DNA from: Luidia sarsii
Lineage: Eukaryota > Echinodermata > Asteroidea > Paxillosida > Luidiidae
Direction of reading: 5' to 3'
DNA: 64,000 bases
Assembly: GCA_949987565.1 (NCBI GenBank)
Contig: OX465112.1
Location: 10,680,536-10,744,535 of the forward strand
Part shown: in pieces, positions 34,279 through 45,200 of the stretch
Position numbering within the stretch: position 1 is the first letter of the stretch
How the letters are laid out: each line of letters begins with the position of its first letter
Notes under the pieces: model-generated
What the model saw: only the letters and a program-made list of their open reading frames with translations
What the model was told of the DNA's origin: nothing
Database searches by the model: none
Made by a program: the position numbers and the translations under genes

Positions 34279-37200
34279 ATGGCTCTACAAACCGGCTCTA
34301 CCGCCCTCCTGTTGGCGGGCGAAGTCTACAAGCCCAAGCCGAGACGGAAGCGCAAGACCAGGTCCCCGACAAAGTCGCCGTCCTCTTCATCTGCGTCCTC
34401 GCCGACATTTCAGACGGGCCTGAAGTTTCCCAGAGTCAAGGGTGCCACTCCGCGGGCCACCAAGCAATCCAAAGGTCTTGTGCGTGCGTCGTGTTTCCCT
34501 TACAGCTTCCGTCACTCAAGTCTCAAGATGTCTTTTTCTCGCCTAATCTGTAGCTTATACTAGTGTCCTCCTCTTGACACTTCACATTCACTCTTGTCTG
34601 AGCAATTTAGGGGACACTTATTATACAGCTTACTTCCAGCAAATTGTTCATCTGAAATTTTTCAGCTCATTTTGTAGCGAGATGGAAAACCACTGAAGTA
34701 GTCCATCAAGATGAAGAAGCAAGGGTTACATTTGGGCTTTTTTGTAACAACCTCATCATCTGACTTTGGCTTTGCTGTTGGCTCTGGTTTTGTTTTTACA
34801 TACTGTAGTACTGTGTCCAAATACAGACTTATAGTTCTACCATCCTTTGGAGATACAATACTGGTACATGGTCTGTTTTTTTCGGCAAGAAAGCACCAAC
34901 ATGAACTGCAAGGTATTTCCAGCTTTTGGGTGACAGTGACCAAGCCAAAGCTTTGGCATCAAGCCAAGATTTCAAAACAAAACCTCACTGTTTCTAGGTC
35001 TAACACATAATTTGTATCAAGAACCAAAAAATGTAAATCTGTTCTCAACTGCTTACCAAATAAAAAAAACTGGTAAAATGCAAAATTGTAAATTAGTGGC
35101 CTAACATTTTGATCCTTCCAGCAGTACCTTCATCATATATGCTAAATTGTATGTTAGCCCTAAGTTTGAAAATCAAATAGTTAATTTAGGGTTTCAGGTA
35201 CATGTAGGGTTGCAGTTAATACATGTCAAGAAAAAATATGAATTACTATGTGATATACATGTATAACTAATAACAAGCATCGCATGTACAATGTGTGATC
35301 ACAGGTATGGGAGGAAACCTTAACTGAGTCCTTTATTTCGGTAGAGTAAATTTTCTCTAGTTTTTCTTAGAAAATATAATCTGATGCTTGCCTTCAAAAC
35401 TTCAGTCAATGTTTTTCCCAAAGTAGGCGAAGACAAATCTGTTACATGTGCTGTGCATTCTCAACAACAATGGCTGGCCCCGTCCTAAGCAGGACCATTC
35501 TCGTTTTTATGCAGAATTGCTCAGCATTTTGTGGCCCCTTTTTTCGTTCACTCAACACTTGTCATTTAAGCACATTATCTGCCGCAATTCACAGTTTGGA
35601 TCCAGTCCCAAGAGAGCAGTGAAAACTCTGGGTCCAGGCTGAACTGAGTGTGGGCAACCAAAGTATCTAATGGAGCATTCTTTATTACTCATGGCAGGTA
35701 CAGCTGAATACCCATACCAAGACCTGAAAGGAAGGTATGTACAGTTTCGTTGTGCAGAATTTTTTCAAACAAACAAGGAAAAAAATGACTAGGAAATTGA
35801 AAAAAGTCCCGGTTTAGTCAAAGTTTTCTTTGCCAATTTTTCAATTTCTAAAAACCGACTAGCTATTGGCTTGCCTCAAGTAAGACTATTTATTTATATA
35901 TAAAAATTCAACTAACTTAATTTTGGTTATTAGGGAAGTACCTTTTTATCCCATTACTCCTATATAGAGTAATAAAATGTTTAATATATGATTTATAAAA
36001 ATCAGTTTTTAAAGTGGCCGAAATCATTTTGAAGTCATTTTCTGGTCTGGCTTTGAAAACGTACTGTCTCAGACATACACTGTACATGTAGTGTTGCATA
36101 CCATTTCGAACTGAACCAGTCTAACTGATGCCAGTCTAACGTTTTGGAACACAACCTGATCACTATAAATGACCCAGTGTTTATGGATAAACACAGATAT
36201 CGTGTCCATTTTCACTCTTGAATCCGTTTGATTTACAGGGAGAGATGTATATATTTGGCTACTCCCAAATCCTCCAAGGCGGTGTGGCTAACAAGTATAG
36301 GGTAAGTGATACATCATAGAGATCTATAAACAGCCCTATGAGTATACATGCACATATACAGTACATGTATATTCAAATGCTCCATAATATGCACAAGTAC
36401 ATGTATGTTACATGGTTCATGCATTGTGACATTTATGGTTGTCATACTGTGCACAATGAAACTACAGGTGTCAGGTAATCATGTTTAGGTTGTTTTCCGC
36501 TGTTGCTGTGCAAGGATAGCAGTGTAACAAATGCAGCAGTGATGGTGTTAACCAATTGCCGTTTGCTCTTGACAAAATGTTCCACCTAGTCCCAAGCTGG
36601 TGTGGGGCAACCAGGAGACCATTCTGCCAATCAGCAAGGCAGCGATGCAGACAGAGGCATCGCCAAGGGTCTCCCAGCTTGCCGTCCCTAAGAAGAACTT
36701 TCGCAGCACAAGCGATGGAATCAAGTGAGTGCCACTCGTTGTGAAAATCTAAACTGAAAATGTCATGTTGCCGTGAACAATTGAATTGAAATATTGAATC
36801 ATTGAACAATGAATGAAAAGATTGAACAGAATGAGCAGCAATGAAAACAATGGGCAGAATGGACATTGAATCAAAGCAGAATGACTTGTGACCCTGGACT
36901 TGTTAGCCAACTTGCACAAAACAAATGATACAAGATTTGTAGTTGTACTTAGTCATTCAGAGTAATAACAAGTGGTCGATTTCATGAAACCCATCATAAC
37001 TTACGATCAATCGCAACACGATGAGTGATGCACAGAAACCATGCTGAGTTGAGTTACGATGCATCGTAAGGCTTTGTGAAATCCACCCCAGGTCCAGTTA
37101 GATTATCAAACCAAGTTAGCTTTTCAAATCTAAATAACTAGTAAAATTCAACTGAATTTTCAGAACCATATTTTTTTTCAAATCCAGTTCAATTTTCCAA

Positions 37201-39183
37201 TTATGTTCTCCGCTCTTTTGTGCACAACCAGTCAAAAGAAGTTCATGTCTGAAACCATTCTGTGATTTATCGGAGATCAGTTGAATAGGAATGATGGATT
37301 TCCTGGGGTTTTTTTTGGTCTGTTTGTAGACGGATTGGCATGTATAGTTGTGGACGTAACTCGGTGATATGGGAGGTCAGCCCACTAGCAATGAAAGCAG
37401 ACGCTTCCCAGCGACTCATGGACCTGTCAAGGTTCAAGATGCCCCCAGCTGCCTACAGAGAAGACAGGTAATGGATTTCCGAAAGCAAATTTGGCCTGGA
37501 ATTGTCCGTGACTTTTGCCAAAAGGGGAGACCCAAGAGGTTTGGTTTGCATCTGTAGCTATCCATGCAGCCTTGTCCATGCAGCTATCCAATCAGAATAG
37601 AGTAACTAATGGCAGTGGTAACCACTTAGCAAATCAGAACAAAGTAACCAATGGCAATGGTAACGACTCAGCCAATCAGAAGGGAGTAACCAACAGGAAT
37701 GGTAACAACTCAGCAAATCAGAAGGGAGTAACCAATGGCAATGGTAACCGCATAGCCAATCTGAAGGGAGTAACCATCGGCAGCAGTAACCATGCAGCTA
37801 TCCTATAATAACTTATGGCAGTGGTAACCACTTAGCCAATCAAAAGGGAGTAACCAATGGCAGCAGTAACCATGCAGCTACCCAATGAGAAGAGAGTAAC
37901 TCATGGCAGTGGTAACCACTTAGCCAATCAAAAGGAGTAACCAATGACAGCAGTAACCATGCAGCTATCCAATGAGAAGGGAGTAACTTATGGCAGTGGT
38001 AACCACTTAGCCAATCAGAAGGGAGCAACCAAAGGCAGTGGTAAGTACCGAGCCAATAAGATGGGAGTATCCAATGACCAAGAGAGCTAACTCTGCTGTG
38101 TCTTCCTCCCGCGGCCAGGCTGAACCACGTTCTGAGCTGCGGCCGCGAGTCGCCCATCTGGCAAGTGAGCGAGGCGGCCAAGCGCGCCCGGGACAAGCAT
38201 CGGCTGGAAGCCCTGGCCAGGGCCAAGACGCCGCACAGGGACTACCAGCCGCCCCGAGAGGTGGAGTCGATGGTCAGCGAAAACGCCAAGAAAGCCTACG
38301 CCTCGTCCAGACTGGAGACCCTGGCCAGGGCCAAGAACAGGCCCGACGGACCCTTCAGGGACTCCCAGTGGCCCGTAAGTACCCGGGGAGGAAGGGGGAA
38401 AGAAGCCAGTCTACATTGGGGGGTGGGGGGGGGTGGAGGGTCGAGGTTGGCAGTGCTGTAGCGTAGGTGCTCCTAGGGTATAATCAGACGAGGGACTGGC
38501 TTCGGTGTTAGTTTGCGGTTACTAGTCTTTCTCAGCGAGGGTTCGAGTAGCTGACTGCAAAGTCCAAATTCATCTTATGTTCATATATTATGCTACCACT
38601 GACACAGATGATTACGCAACCCAGTAGGGGCCACCAACACTGGATGTGTGGGATGGGGACTAGGTAAGCCTTCTCCAAACAATAACAGAGTAGGTCGTAA
38701 AAAGAACACCCCCAGGGCATGGGATAGGGACTAGACCAACTCATTTTTAAACACAATCAGGTTAGCCTTGAATTTCAGTCCCAAGGCGCTAAAAAAAAAA
38801 AAAAAATTGTGTCCGAACAACAACCTCTGTAAAAGGTGAGAGCAGCTGGCTTAGGATTTTCACCGAAAATTGTGTGTGTTTTTATCTAGGTGTCCGAGTT
38901 GGCCCGCAACGCAACGGCCACTCCCCGGCAGCTGGAGCTGGCCAAGCCCAAGGGGCTGGTGGAGGGCTACCAGCAGGAGCGCAGCGTCCAGTGGGAGGTG
39001 TCCCGGGCCTCGCGCCGCACCGCCGCCACCACCCGCACCGTGGACCTGGCCCAGCCCATCATGCGCGCCACCATGGACCACGTGCAATTCAACCCCGACG
39101 CCTTCATCGTCAGCGAGGCGGCCAAGAGAGGGCGCTGCCCCGCTCGCATCGAAGAGCTTGCTCAACCCCTAGTCAGGAGTTAA
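34279..39183 (+). CDS. THEG: THEG-repeat protein (testicular haploid expressed gene-like)
   Basis: Seven exons: 34279-34474, 35698-35734, 36239-36301, 36590-36724, 37330-37467, 38119-38374 and 38890-39183 (1119 bp, 372 residues; human THEG is about 379). All junctions are GT/AG and join in phase. The N-terminus is basic and Ser-rich (YKPKPRRKRKTRSPTKSP). From exon 3 on it is a row of THEG repeats with an LAxPK-like core: CIYLATPKSS, RVSQLAVPKK, RLMDLSRFK, RLEALARAK, RLETLARAK, QLELAKPKG, TVDLAQPIM and RIEELAQPL, often followed by a W(E/Q)V strand. THEG proteins are sperm-specific; vertebrate THEG binds the chaperonin subunit CCT5, and related repeat proteins line axonemal microtubules. The first donor (AAAG|GTCTTG at 34475) is weak; C|GTGCGT at 34484 keeps the same phase and adds three codons. 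The gene is convergent with NOP16. Confidence 0.9.
35098..35140 (-). repeat. Degenerate Penelope-associated repeat in THEG intron
   Basis: GGCCTAACATTTTGATCCTT, then CCAGCAGTACC, is a diverged reverse copy of GGTCCTGCTAGGATCGAAAC plus GTCAGGCC. The flanking CTGCTTACCAAAT also matches the flanks of the other copies. Confidence 0.5.
36975..37091. repeat. MITE-like repeat, ATCGTAACTTACGATC family, copy 2
   Basis: GTCGATTTCATGAAACCCAT, then CATAACTTACGATCAATCGC and ACGATGCATCGTAAGGCTTT, ending TGTGAAATCCACCCC. It is shorter than the copy at 44351 and lies in the THEG intron 4 (36725-37329). Confidence 0.75.
37560..38085. repeat. 42-bp minisatellite in THEG intron, ~12 copies
   Basis: Units of AATCAGAAGGGAGTAACCAA, then TGGCAATGGTAACCACTTAGCC, with variants. 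The period of 42 gives a local 14-residue NQKGVTNGNGNNSA frame that is not connected to the flanking THEG exons by phase-correct splice sites. It fills most of the intron between 37468 and 38118. Confidence 0.9.
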
Positions 39184-41398
39184 AAACACACACACACACA
39201 CACAGTTATCCGAAAGGGGAAGGTTCTGCATGCAATATTTCATCGTCCACCGCATAATTTTAGGAGGTGTGTGATTTTGGCGGCCATAACCGAGAATTGG
39301 TTCACTTGCTTCTGTCTGGCTTGTTGCTGTGGAGAAAAAAAAATGTCTGCACAACAGAGCAAGCTCAGCCTACGTAAAAATTGCCATTGACAATCGCAGT
39401 GGGATGGATACTAGTCGGAGCAATTCTTGGTTGTGGCCTTTGTAAAAGGCCCACCTGGGGCCCACTTTCATGGAGTCGGTGACAGCAATATGCAAAATGG
39501 GGCCCTGTCACCGGTGGTGCTTACATCCGATATTCTCACTCCAGTACAGTAGAGAGTGGGTTGAAAAGAAGCACCAAATTTTCAAACACAGATACACACA
39601 ACCTATAGATGGACAATAGCAGGCAGCAGACTGTAATGTCGTGGAAGCTGCCATCTTGAAAAAAGTATGCGGGGAAGTAAAGAGCGTCGCCACGACGTTC
39701 ATAGGAAAACTCAACAAACGTGTGAGCATTGTCATGTAGCGTCAAAGAACCGTGGGGAAATTTGAACACGGGTCACGGCACATGAATACCCATGTTTGGC
39801 AGTGCTCTTTACTTCTGCCCATAGTTTGAAACTGGCCAGGCCCCCGTGGCATTACGGTATATACATCTATATTTCCAATCCATTTCTTCCCTAGAATTGG
39901 GTCTTGGTGCAACCTAGCTCAATGAAGTCGTGTCATGTGCGCACAATGGGTATAAAACACAAAAATAAAAACCAAACGCAAGAACTCAACATCCAACTTG
40001 TGTTTGCTACCACATGAAAACTGCACATGAATTTGATGCAAAATCCACAGTTTTCAAAAGACTGTATCACTTTTATACTTAACTACACAAGGTAGAGACT
40101 GGCAAAGTGTATTCGACCGAGTTGGCAAAGTCATAAAACTGTTGTGCTCTGTATTTAATCTCTGCCCTCAATATTAAACCCTCATAGTATTCATGTTTAG
40201 CTGTGTACAGTATTACGTTTTTTTTCTACTTCTTTTTTAGAATTACCTGAAAGCACAGTTGAGAAATTAATCTGCCACGTGATGTTACAGTATTTGTAAT
40301 CCAGGCTTTATATGGCATGATTTGGACTGATGCAATCATTGTCATAATCAGTTTATCATTTTGTCTGAAGTTTGAAAATTTATGGGAATAAATGGGGTTT
40401 GCTTGAACGAGACTGACAAAACCTATATATTTTCATTATTATTTTTGTTTATGTTATGCACTTTTTTGTATCCTCAGAAATGCTATTTCATGAATATTCA
40501 ATAAGTGTGCTATTCATGATACATTACAGACATCATGTGGTAATACTAACTTAATTTAATATCAGGTTTTAATGTCGGGTATTTAAACTGACAATTCTTC
40601 TGGTTTTCCCCCAGATCTGTATAACCACCCCTCTCCAATGTGAATTCTGACAAAAAAATGCAGAATTCTTTCCAAGTTTGTCCGCCGGGAAAAAGGACAG
40701 TAATGTTAGCTTAGCTGTTTCTTTTAAGGTGATATATATTGGCACATTCACTTTTAAATTGAAAAATTGAATTTACAAATTCAGCCAATCACCCTTATTA
40801 TTTCAGATAACACCAGCACACAATTGATGAAAAACCACTGTCCTTCGGGATTGCAGATCTTTAGTTTTTTGTTGTTTTTTCTAATGGGTTTCAAGGGGGA
40901 AAAAAAGACAGGGTGAGATTTCATTGCAAATCGTTTGCATTGTATTCATGATATTGTCCTTCCTTTGACAGAAAAAAAGAATCTTGATTCTTGTAAAAAA
41001 AAATATTAACGCAATTAAGTAAAGCACTGTATATTATATTGCATGATTGCTGAATACTGTCAATCTATCTTGATCATGATTAATATTAGTTTCAATGATA
41101 TTATATCACTTTTTTTATTGAAGCCATTTTACACTCACTGCAATAAACATTTCTTTGTGTATTGTTCAAATCTAAAATCTTGTTTGCAATGGTGTCCAAA
41201 TGCTTTGGTTATGAATGTTTGTGTGGGGGTTAGTAGACTATGGGGGATTGATCCGCTGTACCCAGTCCGCTCTGGACTTAAAAATTGTCAAATTTACCCA
41301 TTTGCTCGGTTAGTTTACCCAGTGCGGACACGGCTTTGCATGCAAAAATGTTGCTTACTGACTAAAATCACCAAAATGCAATTTTATATAAAAAACTT

Positions 41399-41572
41399 GG
41401 AGGGCCCGACATTTCGATCCTAGCAGGACCTTTCTCAAAGGCAGAATGACAGGGACAAAACCAAATAGGAAGGAAAGAGCAAGATTTTTAACCCTAACCC
41501 CCTACCAATTTTTGTAAGATATAACCTGAGAAAGGTCCTGCTAGGATCGAAATGTCAGGCCCTCCTAAGTTT
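41399..41572. repeat. Inverted pair of Penelope-associated GGTCCTGCTAGGATC repeats
   Basis: The left part GAGGGCCCGACATTTCGATC, then CTAGCAGGACCTTTCTCAAAGGC, is inverted relative to the right part CTGAGAAAGGTCCTGCTAGG, then ATCGAAATGTCAGGCCCTCC. The spacer is about 80 bp. Confidence 0.8.
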
Positions 41573-41674
41573 GGATAAAACACAAAACAAAACAAAAAAA
41601 CAGCCAAATAAATTAAACAAGAAAAAAACGACTGAGTGACAATTTTTCAATTTATTAACTAGATTACAATAAAG

Positions 41675-41745
41675 ATTTGATTGGATTTAGATGCGAACCA
41701 GAGATCTCTGGTTTCAATACAGCACTCCACCAGACCACCACCTGA
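41675..41745 (-). repeat. tRNA-derived SINE-like fragment
   Basis: The minus strand reads AGCTCAGGTGGTGGTCTGGT, then GGAGTGCTGTATTGAAACC, AGAGATCTCTGGTTCGCATC. The end resembles a pol III B box (GGTTCGNNTC), and the beginning has tRNA-like TAGCTCAGGTGG. No full cloverleaf is evident. Confidence 0.4.
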
Positions 41746-42222
41746 GCTGGGAATATCAATCAGATGTATGCGAATGATGCAACCATTGCTATTGAATGCT
41801 TTACACCCCAGCTGCTGCCTGCTGGTATCCACATTTTCTTGTCTCAGAGTTTCCATTGACAACACCAAAATCCACCGCACAATGTTTCATCTCCCCAAAA
41901 AGGCCAATGTAGACACAGCTTGTGAGACACAGGGTGTTCCTGAATGGTTTTTCAGGGCGACATTTACCTTAAGTTGTGCAGGTCACTAATTTGAGTTTAC
42001 ATAGAATGCAGTACAGTACAAAGACCCATTTCTCCGGTCTACAATACATCAGTAAGTTACACACCAAAAGCCCCTCATTAAACAGAAGCTGTGGGTCCAC
42101 ACTTCATGATATATCAGCTCGGCGGAGCCATCTTGGATCGAATTAGTGTGCTGCAACCTTAAGGCAGATAAAATACCCATTTTTCTTTTAAAAAGGAAGA
42201 AAACCTGAGTAGTTAAGTATTA

Positions 42223-45200
42223 TCACGTGTCCATGGCTACATCAGTGGTGTCAGCTGTTGTCGTGCCCTTCACGTAAGGCTCATACTGCTCTGGGATGCT
42301 CTTAAACAGGTTGATCTTCTTGCGGATCTGCTTAGGGGTGTCTTGGTAGTAGTTCTTAGGGTCCCTTGCCATCGCCTATACAAAGATAGAGATATACCGG
42401 TACATATATATACAGGTATATATTCATGAAGAAAAAACTGTTGCAAACTGCTCACCGACTATTAAAAACAACCTGCAATACATAAATCTACAAAGTTAGA
42501 GGGCTTGACGTTTCAATGCTAGCAGGACCTTTCTCAAAGGCATTTGGTCCTGCTAGGATCGAAAAGTGATATTCGTACGAGAAGGCTATTAGTTAAAAAT
42601 TACAGTATCGAAGATGAGTCAGCAGTTTGGGATCGTCCACTTTAAAGAGCATTGGCTTTCAGCATCAGACATTACTGCATGTGACGGTAGATCTGGAGCT
42701 CTGCTCTGTCAGTCAAAAAGGACACATCTCTTTGATTCAAATGACTGTGAATACTGCCAAGGATTTAACCAGGGCTTATGGCTTGTGGGACCTTGCCTGT
42801 ACATCCTGGCGTCAAAGTGTTCGATGTTTAAAAACGATGTTTCAATCCTAACACTACTTCTCTCAAAGGCAGGTGACGAAATGGATATCTCATGAGGGCC
42901 CAAAGTAGGCTCCATAATGAAAACACCTCCATAATGCAGAGGTATAGGCTATATCTTTGGTCAGTAATTTGTTGGTGGGCAATCGGGGCCACTAACCTCC
43001 CAGGTGGCCTGATGCCCAGATCACTAGCCTCACAGGTGGCCTGATGCCCAGACCAATGACCTCACAGGTGGCCTGATGCCCAGGCCACTAAACTCCCAGG
43101 TGGCCTAATGCCCAGGCCACTGTTGAAATCAAGCCCTGAAGTTTCCACAAAACTAAAAATGCCCCTTCTTTAACATGCCTCAACAAATTCAGTGACCTAC
43201 CCAGTCTGAGAGAATTATCACACAAGTTGACACAACCCATCCCATACAACATAATCACACCCCTTCTAATGAAGACAATCGTTTAGTGTGGAAAGTTTGT
43301 GGTGATACCATCATACCATGCACATGAAGGTCATCTATTTTGAGGAGTAAGGCTCTAAAAGGAGCTGTTAACTCAACGTTTCAGACAGTACAATGTATGT
43401 ACAATCTTAGTGTGAAATGGAATGGAATTTGAAATTTTAATTTGAATTTATAATTTGCCACACATATACAAAAATAACATACGCTGTACGATCAATGTGA
43501 TGGAAGACATTGGTCATTGCTCTGCTAAAAAATCAACAAAAATGTAAAAACATCAAATGACTAGAATACAAGCATACCAAAAAATAGTAATACAAAACCA
43601 TATAAAGATATCAAAGAATAAAAAAACATAACAACACTACACTGGGGAACAATGGGAAATATGGGAACAATTAGGAATGTTTACCTTGTAGTCTTCGCCA
43701 TATTTCTCTAGCATGTGTATGCAGTAGGCCATGAGAGGCTGTGATATGCGGATTGTTCTGCCTGGAGGGACGTTGGCCATGTCTTCAAGGGCTGAGGGGC
43801 CGGAGAGAGGCAGAGAAAAAGAGAGAGTAGTCAAGGACTCCACGTCACGGCTCACAGTAGCACATAACGCCCTGCCAACCAATAGCAACAGCCTGTGGCC
43901 TTGTGCTCATTCACTGGCTGAGGCTTTCAATTACACACGCGGCTATGGGAAGCAGTCAAAGCCGTGACTGAGCGTCTTGCATAGGTGTGTGTGTGTGATT
44001 GAAAGTGTTATGCTGCATCGACATTCCCATCCTGTTATTGATTTGCATTCACCAGTTGTGTCACACCAAACTGCACAAGCCAAAATTAGCTCAAAAGTCA
44101 TACAATTCAATGAGGCTTTGCCCTACTCGACGTAATAAGCACCGAGTGCTCAGTGCTTTGCCCAATTGCCTGCTGAAAACAACATCAATCAGCTCAAGTG
44201 GTTAAGACGTCTGCAACAGAAAGCAGGAGTCTCGGGTTCGAATCCCGCCCGAGCTGCCGGAATTTTTTTCGGCGGGCAATCCTGCAAAGCACTGAGCACT
44301 CAGTGCTCATCATATCGTCGAGTAGGGCAAACCCTAATTGAATTACATTGTCCTGGGGTCGATTCCACCAAACTCATCGTAACTTACGATCAATCGCAAG
44401 ACAATGAGCGATGTATATAAACCGTACGGTGCATCACAACTTACGATGGGTTATCCATCGTAAGTTGTGTTACGATGCATCGTAAGGCTTTGTGAAATCC
44501 ACCCCTGGACACAAACATCATAAATTATATATGTACTGTATTAGATCTGAAAAGTCATACACTTGAGTAAAATGATACCACCTGCAGTTCACAAATTGTG
44601 ATCATGGTGTAGGCCCTACTTCATCTCTTTAACCCCTAAATATGAGTTCATAACATGTTTTTTAGGCCGTTGAGATGCGACAGGAATTGACACCAGCACT
44701 ATGGCAATCATGTACTACATGTACACAAACATACATAGATGTACATGTAGATGAAAGCACTACATTCTGTGACTATTCTGGGCACAATTTCATAGAGCCG
44801 CTTAAGCGTGAAAATCTGCTAAGCAGGAAAAGTCGTCTTCGCGTAAGCAGGATTACAAGCCGTCCATTGCTTTTTGACTTGTTTCCCACTCTTCTTCACT
44901 TAGCGTGAAACAAAAGTGAAGTTTGGGTAGGCAAGGGGATCCTGTGGCTCATGAGTTTTTGCGCTTAAACACATTTTGGCGCTTAAGCGGCTCTATGAAA
45001 TTGGCCCCTGGTCTCCAGGTAACACTCAAGGTACAGTCAATTCTACCAAGACTCAAAACTCACCGTGTAAGACAAAAATCTTGGCTGGATCCTTTGTCAC
45101 GCTGGAGACCTTCTTGCCCTCCGTTCCCTTGGACCTCAGCTTGTCCTTTGGATGAGATAGACAGCCATACATGTCAACAAATGAACATATTTGCTTGAAG

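Larger units (their letters stand above)
39184..42222. other. Convergent 3' flanks of THEG-like and NOP16 genes
   Basis: Starts with a short (CA)n run at 39187-39203 right after the THEG stop. No coding exon recognised. AT-rich from 40100 to 41150. Contains Penelope-associated repeats (41399-41572) and a tRNA-like segment (41660-41755, minus). Confidence 0.55.

Noticed and set aside
38038..39257. Alternative + and - frames over the THEG exons
   Set aside because: They are shadows; only the phase-linked frame carries the THEG repeats.
44190..44257. A functional tRNA gene
   Set aside because: The anticodon loop is too long, the acceptor stem too short, and it sits in a foldback element, so it is kept only as tRNA-like.
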